Part shown: piece by piece, positions 8,418 to 17,439 of the stretch
Numbering within the stretch: the first letter of the stretch is position 1
How the letters are laid out: every line of letters starts with the position of its first letter
Assembly: GCA_050303615.1 (NCBI GenBank)
Contig: JBNLCC010000119.1
Location: forward strand, 12,878-76,877
Source of the DNA: CAZDXJ01 sp050303615
Lineage (GTDB): Bacteria; Pseudomonadota; Gammaproteobacteria; Methylococcales; Methylomonadaceae
DNA length: 64,000 nt
Direction: 5' to 3'
The notes under the pieces: model-generated
Told to the model about the DNA's origin: nothing
Seen by the model: only the letters and a program-made list of their open reading frames with translations
The model's database searches: none
Position numbers and translations under genes: made by a program

Positions 8418-8615
8418 ATGGAAAATTCAATAGGCACAGCAGCAGGTAAGATTTGGAATTTTTTGGACCAAAACGGCCCTTGCAGCAGTACAAAAATAGC
8501 CAATGAAACCGGCGTTAATAAAAATGATGTGCAGCGCGCTATCGGTTGGCTGGCTCGGGAAGAGAAAATTGCAATTGAGCAAAAAGGGCGTACGGAACTA
8601 ATTTCCTTGAAATAA
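8418..8615 (+). CDS. small winged helix-turn-helix protein (DUF2582-like)
   Basis: A 65-residue protein made of one compact winged helix: IWNFLDQNGPCSSTKIANETG, then NKNDVQRAIGWLAREEKIAIEQ. This matches the DUF2582 group of short winged-helix proteins with no known target. It follows minE by 20 bases and may be co-transcribed with the min genes. It lacks any sensor domain, so it may act as a nucleoid or partner protein rather than a ligand-responsive repressor; that is a guess. Confidence 0.75.
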   Translation: MENSIGTAAGKIWNFLDQNGPCSSTKIANETGVNKNDVQRAIGWLAREEKIAIEQKGRTELISLK

Positions 8616-8701
8616 GTTTCCATAATACCGTTACCTTTGCCCCCACCTTCCCTGGCCGGAAGGTTTATCGATCGGCAAGTAAAGCTCATACGACTCCTTC
8701 A

Positions 8702-8810
8702 AGAGGGGAGACACTTGCTTCCTGTCGGCAGCGCCGGCGTTTGGCCGACTAAGTGCCTTGCCGTTATGCTAAGCCGGGCTCTAATAACTTTGTAGTCAGA
8801 CCCCCCCTCT
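8702..8810. repeat. nested inverted repeats between convergent genes
   Basis: AGAGGGG at 8702-8708 pairs with CCCCTCT at 8804-8810. Inside, CACTT (8712-8716) pairs with AAGTG (8751-8755) and GTCGGC (8724-8729) with GCCGAC (8744-8749). No T-run follows, so it is not a textbook terminator. It lies in the 217-base gap where the winged-helix gene and mgtE converge. It may be a small palindromic element or a bidirectional stop. Confidence 0.4.
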
Positions 8811-8832
8811 ACATCTTCACTATTCGGTATTT

Positions 8833-10191
8833 CTATAATAAATAGATTGAGGCTAAACCCAGAAAGGCCCAAAAACCGACCATATCGGTTATAGTCGTCA
8901 ATATGACCCCACCGGCCAGAGCAGGATCGACCTTAATTTGCTGCAGCAATAACGGAATCATTGCCCCGGCCAGAGCGGCACAAACCAAATTGATAATCAT
9001 CGCACAGCCTAAAATAAAACCGATACCGGCACTATGGAACCAAATACCACCAATCGCAGCAACCACAAAAGCCCACAGCACGCCGTTCAAGGCACCGATC
9101 GACAGCTCTTTGAAAACCAGGATATGGGCATTGCTGTGGCCTATCTGCCTTAATGCCATGCCACGTACAACCAACGTTAGTGTTTGACTGCCGGCAATAC
9201 CGCCCATACTGGCAACGATCGGCATCAACACCGCCAAGGCAACAATTTTATCCAGGGCTATTTCAAATAAGCCTATCACCCAAGAGGCCATCAAGGCAGT
9301 AAACAGATTCACTCCCAACCACAGGGCTCGTCGTTTTGCGCTGAGCACCACAGGTGCAAACATATCCTGCTCCTCATCCAACCCCGCTCTACTCATTATC
9401 GAATGGTCCGCTTCCTCCCTAATCACATCCACCACATCGTCAATGGTTATTCTACCCAACAGTTTGCCGTCACTATCGATGACAGGCGCAGAAATCAGAT
9501 TCCGTTGTTCAAACAACAAAGCGACTTCCGCCGAAGATAAATTGGCGGGAATGCCATGCACCGTTGCATCCATCAATTCCGCGACCGTGCTGCCGGGATC
9601 ATTGGTCAACAAAACTGAAATCGGCAGTACGCCTTGCAGGTAATCCTCTCTGTCGACCACGATAAAGCTGTCGGTTAATGCCGGCATTTGACCACGCAGC
9701 CGTAGATAGCGCAGCACCACTTCCAGGGTCACGTCGGAACGCAACGTCAAGGTGTCCAGACTCATCAGCCCGCCGGCACTATCGTCATCGTAGGATAATA
9801 CCGATTCGATACGTGCCCGGTTCTGCTTGTCCATGGATTCAAGCAGCTTTTGTAGCACCACCGCCGGGAAATTGCGTACCAAGTCGACTAAATCATCGGA
9901 CTCCAGATTCTCTGCCGCACTGACCAAATCCGCGGCATCGGTTGCTTCGATCAAACCGGTCCTGACTTCTTCATTCAACTCGACCAATACTTCGCCGGCC
10001 AAGCTGGGATCAACCAGTTCCCAAACAACGTTGCGGTCATCCGGCCGCAAAGATTCCAATAAATGGGCGATTTCTGCCGGATACAGCGTATTGATCAAGT
10101 TACCGACCGAAAGCGGCGAGCCGCTCTGCAGTTGTTTTAGCAGTTGCTCCAAGTATTGTTTGTTATTATCTTGTTGCGTCGTGTTAAGCAT
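8833..10191 (-). CDS. mgtE: magnesium transporter MgtE
   Basis: A 452-residue Mg2+ channel of the inner membrane. The order is an N-terminal helical superhelix domain (EIAHLLESLRPDDR), paired CBS domains (about 135-260, including GRITIDDVVDVI), a plug helix and five transmembrane helices with PIVASMGGIAGSQT and the late AGGVILTTITDMVGF. Cytosolic Mg2+ closes the channel by tightening the N and CBS domains. GTG at 10194 directly precedes this ATG and is an alternative start. It lies 78 bases after rapZ; similar adjacency occurs in other gammaproteobacteria. Confidence 0.95.
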   Translation of the reverse strand: MLNTTQQDNNKQYLEQLLKQLQSGSPLSVGNLINTLYPAEIAHLLESLRPDDRNVVWELVDPSLAGEVLVELNEEVRTGLIEATDAADLVSAAENLESDDLVDLVRNFPAVVLQKLLESMDKQNRARIESVLSYDDDSAGGLMSLDTLTLRSDVTLEVVLRYLRLRGQMPALTDSFIVVDREDYLQGVLPISVLLTNDPGSTVAELMDATVHGIPANLSSAEVALLFEQRNLISAPVIDSDGKLLGRITIDDVVDVIREEADHSIMSRAGLDEEQDMFAPVVLSAKRRALWLGVNLFTALMASWVIGLFEIALDKIVALAVLMPIVASMGGIAGSQTLTLVVRGMALRQIGHSNAHILVFKELSIGALNGVLWAFVVAAIGGIWFHSAGIGFILGCAMIINLVCAALAGAMIPLLLQQIKVDPALAGGVILTTITDMVGFWAFLGLASIYLL

Positions 10192-10269
10192 CACTAGAAA
10201 ATACCGAATTGCTTTGAAAATATCGTGGCATGTCTCGCCGGGATGAAATTGCCGGACAGCACCGACGCA

Positions 10270-11127
10270 CTAAAACAATTCCCGATGCCGTTTGATGGCA
10301 TTCATTCCGAAGCCTTTAAAATATCCTGCCAGCCTATCGACCAGATATACCGAGCGATGTCGCCCGCCGGTGCAGCCGACCGCGATGGTCAGATAACTTC
10401 GATTTTCGGATTCAAAGCGGGGAATCCATTTTTCCAGAAAACCTGTGATATCCTGAAAGAATTCCGCAACTATCGCCGCACTGTCCAAAAAATCGATCAC
10501 CGCCTGATCCTTGCCGGTCAGCCCTCTCAGCTCCGGTACCCAATAAGGATTGGGTAGGCTCCGCGCATCAAAAATAAAATCGGCATCCATCGGAATGCCA
10601 TGCTTAAAACCAAAAGACTGAAATTGCAGCGATAAATGAGGCTGTATTTTTTCCGCAACCTGATTTTTTATCAGCTCACGAAGTTGGTGGAAATGTGTGC
10701 GGCTGGTATCGATCACCAAATCGGCACAGTTCGACACCGATTTCAGAATTTCCTTTTCAATCCTGATCGCATCGTGTAATGACAAATTGGAATCAGTTAA
10801 CGGATGACGTCTGCGCGTTTCACTGTAGCGTTTCAGTAAAGTACCTTCTTCCGCCTGCATAAAAAAAACCTCACATACAATCCCTTTATTGCGGATAAAA
10901 GCCAATTTCTCATTGAATTCGCTCAGATCCTCACTTTGATTTCTGGCATCGATGCCAATGGCGGTTTTACGGTACTTCTCCTGCTCAATCAACATCACAC
11001 TGTTGATAAAGCTTTCCAGCAAAGTTACCGGCAGGTTATCAATGCAATAATATCCACAGTCTTCCAAGGTATCTAGTGCAATGCTTTTTCCCGATCCGGA
11101 AAGTCCGCTAACAATGAGAAGTTTCAT
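10270..11127 (-). CDS. rapZ: RNase adapter protein RapZ
   Basis: A 285-residue P-loop protein. Walker A GLSGSGKS is at residues 8-15, and the C-terminal domain carries TIAVGCTGGRHRSVYL, the conserved RapZ segment. In E. coli RapZ binds sRNAs and glucosamine-6-phosphate and targets GlmZ to RNase E. Whether those targets exist here is not visible. It usually follows ptsN in the rpoN operon, but here it directly follows hpf, separated by a terminator-like hairpin. Confidence 0.95.
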   Translation of the reverse strand: MKLLIVSGLSGSGKSIALDTLEDCGYYCIDNLPVTLLESFINSVMLIEQEKYRKTAIGIDARNQSEDLSEFNEKLAFIRNKGIVCEVFFMQAEEGTLLKRYSETRRRHPLTDSNLSLHDAIRIEKEILKSVSNCADLVIDTSRTHFHQLRELIKNQVAEKIQPHLSLQFQSFGFKHGIPMDADFIFDARSLPNPYWVPELRGLTGKDQAVIDFLDSAAIVAEFFQDITGFLEKWIPRFESENRSYLTIAVGCTGGRHRSVYLVDRLAGYFKGFGMNAIKRHRELF

Positions 11128-11163
11128 AACAATTTATCGAAAAGTGCTTTTTTTACCCGACAT

Positions 11164-11189
11164 AAAAAAGGGCGACTGTTGCCGCCCTT
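11164..11189 (-). terminator. rho-independent terminator after hpf
   Basis: Read on the minus strand: AAGGGCG, an 8-base loop, CGCCCTT, then a run of six T. The hairpin spans 11189-11168 and the T-tract runs to 11164. It sits 23 bases after the hpf stop and 37 bases before rapZ. It should cut or reduce read-through from rpoN-hpf into rapZ-mgtE. Confidence 0.85.
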
Positions 11190-11211
11190 GACGATTCAAC
11201 CCGACAAGCGG

Positions 11212-11505
11212 CTAAATACGGTGATTGGATAATTTTTCCTTATGCCGTAAAATCTGCCTGTCCAGCTTGTCCACCAAGCCATCGATAGCGGCGTACATAT
11301 CTTGCTGACGATCTTCCGCAAACAGTTTGGCACCGCTGATCTGTACGGTTGCCTCCGCCTTCTGATCCAGTTTCTCAACTGTTAAAATCACATGTACATC
11401 TGTAACATGGTCAAAATGACGTTCCAGCCTATCAAATTTTGATTCGACATATGTTTTCAAAGCCTCTGTCACATCAAGATGGTGGCCTGTTACGCTAATT
11501 TGCAT
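11212..11505 (-). CDS. hpf: ribosome hibernation promoting factor HPF (short form)
   Basis: A 97-residue protein beginning MQISVTGHHLDVTEAL, with the basic beta-alpha-beta-beta-beta-alpha fold of short HPF/YfiA. It binds the 30S decoding site and helps form inactive 70S or 100S ribosomes in slow growth. Its place directly after rpoN is the standard one. A terminator follows immediately. Confidence 0.95.
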   Translation of the reverse strand: MQISVTGHHLDVTEALKTYVESKFDRLERHFDHVTDVHVILTVEKLDQKAEATVQISGAKLFAEDRQQDMYAAIDGLVDKLDRQILRHKEKLSNHRI

Positions 11506-11553
11506 GGAATTTTCTCCTAATTATAAAAATTTCTCAATTATGGCAGCCCGACG

Positions 11554-12999
11554 TCATAAAAAACGCTTTCTTTGGCTGGACGAAGGTATGGACATTGCTT
11601 CACGGTATTTTGCGATAGTCCGCCGTGCAACATTAATCCCTTTTTCCTTTAGTAAATCGGATATTTTACTATCACTTAACGGTTTTACCGGACTTTCATT
11701 GCCAATCAATTCCTTGATAAATGCTCTGATGGCTGTCGACGAACATTCACCGCCTCCTACAGTGGATACATGACTGGAAAAGAAATATTTAAATTCAAAA
11801 ATTCCGTTCGGGGTGTGCATGTATTTCTGTGTCGTTACCCTGGATATGGTTGATTCATGCAACTCCAATTCTTCGGCAATATTTCTCAATACCATGGGTT
11901 TCATGGCAATTTGACCGTGCTCCAAAAATCCGGTTTGTTTTTCCACAATACTCCTCGCTACCCTCAACAAGGTATCATTCCGGCTATGCAGACTTTTAAT
12001 AAACCAGCGGGCCTCCTGCAAGTGGTCCCGCATGCAGGAGTTGTCCTTACTGTTATCGGCTCTTTTGATCATTCCCGAATAAAAAGGATTGATACGCAAT
12101 TTAGGTGCGATATCCGGGTTGAGCTCCACCTGCCAGACCCCCTTCACCTTGGTTACAAAAACGTCAGGGACTATATATTCGGAATCGTTGCTCTGCAATT
12201 GACTGCCGGGCTTTGGGTCCAGCGACCTGATTAAATCGATCACTTTATTCAACTGGTGTTCGCTAATCCCCAGACGCTTAATGAGTTTTCCCTGGTCATG
12301 TGCGGCTAAAAGTTCAAGATGATTGGTGACTAAATCGATCGCCATCTCCCTTTCATCGGTTGCTTCAGGTAATTGCAGCAACTGTCGGCGCAAACAATCG
12401 CTTAAATCAACGGCAACCACCCCGGCAGGATCTAAATTCTGCAGGCGATGTAATACTGCAAGCAGCTCATCCTGTTCCAGATCTTCCAGCTGGGACAATA
12501 ACCCCTGATAAATTTCATCAATCGTGTTAATTAAATAACCGTCCTCATTGACCGAGTCAATAATTGCCAATGCAATGGCATGATCCCGCTCGCTAAAGGG
12601 GAGCATTTCAAGCTGCCATATCAGATGATCTGATAAGGTTTCCGATTTGCTGCGCTGCTGTTCGTAATCCGGCCCCTCAGCGGTACTGTTTATCGTGGCA
12701 ACTTGAACGTTCTCGTAAATATCATCCCAGGTCGTATCGATAGGCAATTCTTCCGGAATTTCATTCTGAGAGCCTTCGCTGGTGGCCCGGTCAACATCGT
12801 TAGTTTTTGCCGGCCGATCATATTCTTCCTGAGCAGTGCCATCCTCCTCGACCACTTCCAGCATCATATTCGATTCTAAAGCCTGTTGGATCTCCAACTG
12901 TAAATCCAGGGTGGACAATTGCAACAATTTAATTGCCTGCTGCAATTGAGGCGTCATCGTAAGTTGCTGACCTAAACGAAGTTGTAAGGATTGTTTCAT
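11554..12999 (-). CDS. rpoN: RNA polymerase sigma-54 factor
   Basis: A 481-residue sigma factor that recognises -24/-12 promoters and needs an AAA+ activator to open DNA. Region I is the Gln/Leu-rich start (LRLGQQLTMTPQLQQAIKLLQL). An acidic region II spans about 55-130. The core-binding domain follows, and the C-terminal RpoN box ARRTIAKYREAM starts near residue 458, contacting the -24 element. It lies between lptB and hpf as in most gammaproteobacteria. A promoter of the class it reads is present in this same window at 689-703. Confidence 0.98.
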   Translation of the reverse strand: MKQSLQLRLGQQLTMTPQLQQAIKLLQLSTLDLQLEIQQALESNMMLEVVEEDGTAQEEYDRPAKTNDVDRATSEGSQNEIPEELPIDTTWDDIYENVQVATINSTAEGPDYEQQRSKSETLSDHLIWQLEMLPFSERDHAIALAIIDSVNEDGYLINTIDEIYQGLLSQLEDLEQDELLAVLHRLQNLDPAGVVAVDLSDCLRRQLLQLPEATDEREMAIDLVTNHLELLAAHDQGKLIKRLGISEHQLNKVIDLIRSLDPKPGSQLQSNDSEYIVPDVFVTKVKGVWQVELNPDIAPKLRINPFYSGMIKRADNSKDNSCMRDHLQEARWFIKSLHSRNDTLLRVARSIVEKQTGFLEHGQIAMKPMVLRNIAEELELHESTISRVTTQKYMHTPNGIFEFKYFFSSHVSTVGGGECSSTAIRAFIKELIGNESPVKPLSDSKISDLLKEKGINVARRTIAKYREAMSIPSSSQRKRFL

Positions 13000-13021
13000 A
13001 CTGTTATCTGTTCAAAGCTAA

Positions 13022-13747
13022 TTAAAGACTGAAATGCTCACCGAGATAAACCTTCCTTACTTCTTCATTGGCGATAATTTCTTCCGCGCCGCCTTCAGCA
13101 ATTACCTGACCGTCATTTAGGATGTAAGCGCGGTCACAAATACCCAATGTTTCGCGAACATTATGCTCAGTAATTAATATACCTATATTTCTTTCCCTTA
13201 AATGGTGAATAATTTTCTGGATGTCGATAACGGAAATTGGATCTACACCGGCAAACGGCTCATCAAGCAATATAAATTGCGGATCCGTCGCCAATGCCCT
13301 GGCAATTTCCACCCTGCGCCGCTCGCCTCCCGATAACCCCATCGCCGCATTGTGGCGAATATAGGTTATACTGAATTCTTCCAATAATTCCTCAATAATT
13401 AATTCTACCTGTCCTTCCGTTAAATCGGAACGAATTTGTAAAACGGCTCGCAAATTGTCTTCAACACTGAGTTTTCGGAAAATTGACGGTTCCTGGGGCA
13501 AATATCCAACGCCCATTCTGGCTCTCATATGCATCGGATAATGGGTAACAACCTGATCATTGAGAATGATTTCCCCGTCATCCGCTTTGATCAATCCCAC
13601 CATCATGTAAAAACTCGTTGTTTTCCCGGCGCCGTTGGGTCCCAATAACCCGACCACTTCACCTGCATCGACATGTAGCGATACGCCATTGACGACGTTA
13701 CGCTTGCTATAATTTTTCATCAGGTGCTTTGCTGCCAGTCTAGTCAT
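13022..13747 (-). CDS. lptB: LPS export ABC transporter ATPase LptB
   Basis: A 241-residue ATPase of the LptB2FG extractor, which pulls LPS out of the inner membrane. Walker A is GPNGAGKTT, the signature is LSGGERRRVEIARAL and Walker B is FILLDEPFAGVDP. It starts 1 base after lptA and lies 22 bases before rpoN. Its membrane partners LptF and LptG are at 52.3-54.5 kb. Confidence 0.97.
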   Translation of the reverse strand: MTRLAAKHLMKNYSKRNVVNGVSLHVDAGEVVGLLGPNGAGKTTSFYMMVGLIKADDGEIILNDQVVTHYPMHMRARMGVGYLPQEPSIFRKLSVEDNLRAVLQIRSDLTEGQVELIIEELLEEFSITYIRHNAAMGLSGGERRRVEIARALATDPQFILLDEPFAGVDPISVIDIQKIIHHLRERNIGILITEHNVRETLGICDRAYILNDGQVIAEGGAEEIIANEEVRKVYLGEHFSL

Positions 13748-13748
13748 A

Positions 13749-14270
13749 TTATTTGGAGTTCGTTTTCTCTTTCGGGTTCAATATAACCCGGACTCTTTTA
13801 GTATCCGTCGCTTTCTCTCCCGCTCTTACAATGGCGTTTTTACTGTCGTATTTTATGATCTCGCTGGCGTAAGTATTATTTCCCTGCCAGACAATCGCAT
13901 CATCGATTAAAATCAGTAATTCCTTATTGGGGTAATATTCGGCTTTTAACGACTTGCCCCGCATCTCCTCTTTGCCTTCCGAAGGAATTTGCCTGAATCT
14001 GGCCGGTTTACCGGTTGCCACCATTTTCTCAACCCGGCCATTGCGGAGGTAAACAACCAATTTGTCGGACTTTACACGAAGTGTACCCTGCACCAAATCG
14101 ACATTGCCCGTATAAATACTGACTTCTTTATTTTCATCGTAAGTAGCAGTATTGGAATCAATGGTGATCGGCTGATCCCTATCGCTTTTTAACGCGAAGG
14201 CAAGCGGATCATGAATGATAAAAAGTATTAATCCGTAAAAAAAAATTCTTGTCAATTTACATAACTTCAT
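13749..14270 (-). CDS. lptA: periplasmic LPS-bridge protein LptA
   Basis: A 173-residue periplasmic protein with an N-terminal signal (MKLCKLTRIFFYGLILFIIH) and a single OstA/LptA beta-jellyroll (ITIDSNTATYDENKEVSIYTG onward). It polymerises to bridge LptC to LptD. The frame is open to 14300, but the ATG at 14270, with GGAGC upstream and a normal signal peptide, is the better start. It overlaps lptC by 14 bases. Confidence 0.93.
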   Translation of the reverse strand: MKLCKLTRIFFYGLILFIIHDPLAFALKSDRDQPITIDSNTATYDENKEVSIYTGNVDLVQGTLRVKSDKLVVYLRNGRVEKMVATGKPARFRQIPSEGKEEMRGKSLKAEYYPNKELLILIDDAIVWQGNNTYASEIIKYDSKNAIVRAGEKATDTKRVRVILNPKEKTNSK

Positions 14271-14820
14271 ACTTGCTCCGAACATTGGAGATAAATTCAA
14301 GATGAACCGGTTTTTGAAAAAACACTTTCATCCCGGTACCGGATACCCAATCCGGAGGAGTAATCAGTTCTGCCCATTCATCGGTTTCCGCATAATTTTC
14401 CTTCGGCCTGACTTTCAGATTGCTGGTATTCACCTTAACCGACCTGACTCCTGGTGCTTGCTCACGGACAATGAAAACCTTACCGTTTAAAAACAAATCC
14501 TGCCGATCTGCTGAAAGTAGACCGGTTTCCGAGCTGACGACCCACGGTGGCGTCTCCTCGTTGTAAAAAGTCATCACCGGGTTAAGCATTTCGATGGTAT
14601 TGTCGTCGCTATAATGCATCATGCGGTCCGTCACCAGTTCATTCTCGGGTTTTCCGGTCAAATCCATTTCAATTTTGTTGTAACCGATACTAAAGTAATC
14701 CGGGCTATGCGGCGGTACTTGCTTTATCACCGTCACTTCACCTGCAAAATATTCCACAAGCCACCAGCTAACGACCCCCAGAACCAGCATATAATAATAT
14801 TCTTTTTTATGTTCTATCAT
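14257..14820 (-). CDS. lptC: LPS export protein LptC
   Basis: A 187-residue bitopic inner-membrane protein with one N-terminal transmembrane helix (YYYMLVLGVVSWWLVEYFAG), then a periplasmic jellyroll. It receives LPS from LptB2FG and passes it to LptA. Its ATG overlaps the kdsC stop by one base and its end overlaps lptA, giving a fully coupled kdsC-lptC-lptA-lptB string. Confidence 0.93.
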   Translation of the reverse strand: MIEHKKEYYYMLVLGVVSWWLVEYFAGEVTVIKQVPPHSPDYFSIGYNKIEMDLTGKPENELVTDRMMHYSDDNTIEMLNPVMTFYNEETPPWVVSSETGLLSADRQDLFLNGKVFIVREQAPGVRSVKVNTSNLKVRPKENYAETDEWAELITPPDWVSGTGMKVFFQKPVHLEFISNVRSKYEVM

Positions 14821-15365
14821 TATAAATATGACCGGATCACAGCGTCCATATTTCCCTGGGCCCGCATAATTAAGTCACAGACTTCCCTGACAGCGCCCTG
14901 GCCGCCAGGCAGGCAAGTGCACCATTGCACGTAGTCTTTAACCGCAAAATTGGCATCATGAACTGCAATTGACAAACCGACTCGACTCAATACCGGCAAA
15001 TCAAGCAGATCATCGCCAACAAAGGCAACCTGTTCCTTATCAACAGCCAAAGCCTGCAAGAGTTCTTCAAAAGCCGCCAGTTTATTTTGCTGTCCTTGAA
15101 AAACATATTCAATACCCAAATTCTTCATTCTCAACGCCACTGAGTCGGATTTTCTACCGGAAATTACCGCAACTTCGACACCGGTTTGACGCAACAGCTT
15201 AATTCCGTGACCGTCTCTGGCATGAAATGACTTATACTCTTTGCCCCGATCATCAAAAAAAAGCTTACCGTCAGTCAGCACACCATCAACATCCAATATC
15301 AGTAATTTTATTTTTTTCGCTTTGTCAATGATCTGCTGCATTGTTAATGTTCGTTTTTGATTCAT
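14820..15365 (-). CDS. kdsC: KDO-8-phosphate phosphatase KdsC
   Basis: A 181-residue HAD-family (C0 subclass) phosphatase that makes free Kdo for LPS inner core. The nucleophile motif is LLILDVDGVLTDG, followed by HARDGHGIKLL, the VISGRKSDSV segment and the late FVGDDLLDLPVL. Its length fits the tetrameric single-domain enzyme. An internal ATG at codon 9 is an alternative start. It lies between kdsD and lptC. Confidence 0.95.
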   Translation of the reverse strand: MNQKRTLTMQQIIDKAKKIKLLILDVDGVLTDGKLFFDDRGKEYKSFHARDGHGIKLLRQTGVEVAVISGRKSDSVALRMKNLGIEYVFQGQQNKLAAFEELLQALAVDKEQVAFVGDDLLDLPVLSRVGLSIAVHDANFAVKDYVQWCTCLPGGQGAVREVCDLIMRAQGNMDAVIRSYL

Positions 15366-15418
15366 TTATGCTGCTTGGTATTAAACACCGCCGCCATCAC
15401 AGAATTACATTAGGGTAC

Positions 15419-16390
15419 TCAAATGATACCGGCATTAATCAAATCATGCATATTCAGAGCGCCTATCACACATTGCGCATCATCCACCACCAATAACGCA
15501 TTGATTTTTTTTTCCTGCATAATTTGCATCGCTTCGGCAGCCAGCGTTTGTTCCGAGATGACCGTGCAATTGCGGGTCATTACTTCCGAAATGACGGTAT
15601 GTTGAAAATCCAAATTTTTTTCCAGCATGCGGCGTAAATCGCCATCGGTAAAGATTCCTACCACCCTCGATTGTTGATCGACAACAGCGGTCATGCCCAA
15701 TTTCTTTTCTGTCATTTCCATCAAGGCATCTTTCAACATTGCCGTCTCGAACACAGCGGGTATTCCGGCTCCGGTATGCATCAAGTCGTCCACCACCAGC
15801 AATAACCGTTTTCCCAAGCTACCGCCCGGATGCGAAAGCGCAAAATCATGTTGCGTAAATCCCCTCGCCTCAAGCAGCGAAACAGCCAAAGCATCCCCCA
15901 TCACCAAGGCCGCAGTGGTACTTGAGGTGGGAGCAAGACCTAAGGGGCAGGCTTCCTGCTCCACACCGACATCAATATGCACTGTAGAAAATCCGGCTAG
16001 TGCCGAATCAGGATTGCCTGTCATCGCTATCAACGCCACCCCCAGACGCTTGATGATCGGCAATATGGTTAACAACTCAGTGGTTTCCCCGGAGTTGGAC
16101 AAAGCCAAAACCACATCCTGGGTCGTTATCATACCCAGATCACCATGACTGGCTTCGCCCGGATGCACAAAAAAAGCGGGTGTTCCGGTGCTCGCCAAAG
16201 TAGCGGCTATTTTACCGCCTATGTGCCCCGATTTGCCCATCCCGGTTACAACCACCCGGCCTTTACATGAAAGCATCAATTGGCAGGCGGCAACAAAATT
16301 CTCATTGATTCGTTCCGCAAGCGCAATAACCGACCGGGACTCCAAATCGATCACCGTTAACGCGGATTGCTGCAGACTATGTTTATTCAT
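15419..16390 (-). CDS. kdsD: arabinose-5-phosphate isomerase KdsD
   Basis: A 323-residue enzyme converting ribulose-5-phosphate to arabinose-5-phosphate, the first step to Kdo. An SIS sugar isomerase domain (about 30-190, with GMGKSGHIGGKIAATLASTG and ALSNSGET) is followed by two CBS domains (about 200-320). The frame is open upstream to 16492, but the ATG at 16390 (MNKHSLQQSA) gives the family length and avoids an 85-base overlap with the antiporter gene. Confidence 0.95.
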   Translation of the reverse strand: MNKHSLQQSALTVIDLESRSVIALAERINENFVAACQLMLSCKGRVVVTGMGKSGHIGGKIAATLASTGTPAFFVHPGEASHGDLGMITTQDVVLALSNSGETTELLTILPIIKRLGVALIAMTGNPDSALAGFSTVHIDVGVEQEACPLGLAPTSSTTAALVMGDALAVSLLEARGFTQHDFALSHPGGSLGKRLLLVVDDLMHTGAGIPAVFETAMLKDALMEMTEKKLGMTAVVDQQSRVVGIFTDGDLRRMLEKNLDFQHTVISEVMTRNCTVISEQTLAAEAMQIMQEKKINALLVVDDAQCVIGALNMHDLINAGII

Positions 16391-16407
16391 TAGGTAAGCC
16401 TTTAACA

Positions 16408-17385
16408 CTAAGTATGCTGCACGGCGCTTTGATAAACGACCCATTGATAGGCACAATAGCAAATCAACAAAATAAGTCCTTCCCAACGGCAAATTCTGGC
16501 GTTACCGCGAAATCCGTAACCGAGTATAAATAACAGCGCTGTCAACCCCAACATGACTGGAAAATCCCGTTCGACAACGTTGATATTGAGTACCCCGGGA
16601 GCAATAATTCCTGGCAGTGAATAAACTGCCAGCAAATTATACATATTCGAGCCGATAATATTGCCGATCGCCAAATCATCTTCTTTCTTCAAGACACTGG
16701 CAATCGACGCAGCTAATTCCGGTAAACTGGTTCCCAGGGCAACAATGGTCAAACCGATCACCAGATCGCTGACACCGAAATATTCAGCAATATTTACCGC
16801 CCCCCACACCAGCGCCCTTGAACTGAGCAGCAAGCCGGCCAGCCCCACAAAAAAATAAACCCATGCTTTTGTATGTGATAGTAATTCAGGAAGTTCGTCT
16901 TCCACCTCCCTGCTGAAAGGGTCGGTCTTCGATGCCTGTCTGGCGCTGCGAATCAACCACCACAAAAATATCACCAAGCCGGCCAACATAAGCAAACCAT
17001 CAATGACATCCAAACCGTAATCGTACACAGCCAACGCATAGCAGAAAATACTGGCAGTCATTAAAACGGGCAATTCCCTTTTGAGCATTTTTGAATGGAC
17101 TGCAATCGGCGCAACCAAGGCGGTACAGCCGAGAATCAGGCCAATATTAGCAATATTGGAGCCCAAAGCATTTCCTACGGCAAGCCCGGTTTTACCCTGC
17201 CAGGAAGCAAACGCCGAGACAAGAATTTCCGGGGCAGAGGTACCGAATCCGACAATAGTCAATCCGATAAGCAGCGAAGAAACGCCGTAATTTCTTGCAA
17301 TCGATGCCGTTCCGATAACAAAACGATCGGCTGAATAGACCAATATCACTAACCCAGCTAATAATGCTGATAAATTGACCCACAT
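16408..17385 (-). CDS. calcium/sodium antiporter (YrbG-like, CaCA family)
   Basis: A 325-residue inner-membrane exchanger with about ten hydrophobic segments and the two CaCA alpha-repeats, GFGTSAPEILVSAFAS near the N-terminus and ALGTSLPELAASIASV in the second half, each with the conserved Glu that binds the cation. In E. coli, yrbG directly precedes kdsD-kdsC-lptCAB, as here. A TTG at 17400 opens the frame, but the ATG at 17385 (MWVNLSALLAG) aligns with the usual N-terminus and allows a leader. The exact ion is not known for this branch. Confidence 0.9.
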   Translation of the reverse strand: MWVNLSALLAGLVILVYSADRFVIGTASIARNYGVSSLLIGLTIVGFGTSAPEILVSAFASWQGKTGLAVGNALGSNIANIGLILGCTALVAPIAVHSKMLKRELPVLMTASIFCYALAVYDYGLDVIDGLLMLAGLVIFLWWLIRSARQASKTDPFSREVEDELPELLSHTKAWVYFFVGLAGLLLSSRALVWGAVNIAEYFGVSDLVIGLTIVALGTSLPELAASIASVLKKEDDLAIGNIIGSNMYNLLAVYSLPGIIAPGVLNINVVERDFPVMLGLTALLFILGYGFRGNARICRWEGLILLICYCAYQWVVYQSAVQHT

Positions 17386-17409
17386 AATTTTCTGGTTCAA
17401 AAACTGCTT

Positions 17410-17439
17410 ATTATGCCATGTTCCACTAATTTTTGTCGC
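17410..17439 (-). promoter_or_regulatory. candidate sigma-70 promoter for the antiporter-kds-lpt operon
   Basis: On the minus strand: GCGACA (17439-17434), 18 bases, then an extended -10 TGG-CATAAT with the hexamer at 17415-17410. The predicted start near 17403 would give an 18-base leader to the ATG at 17385. The -35 is poor (4 of 6); the extended -10 supports it. Confidence 0.35.
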
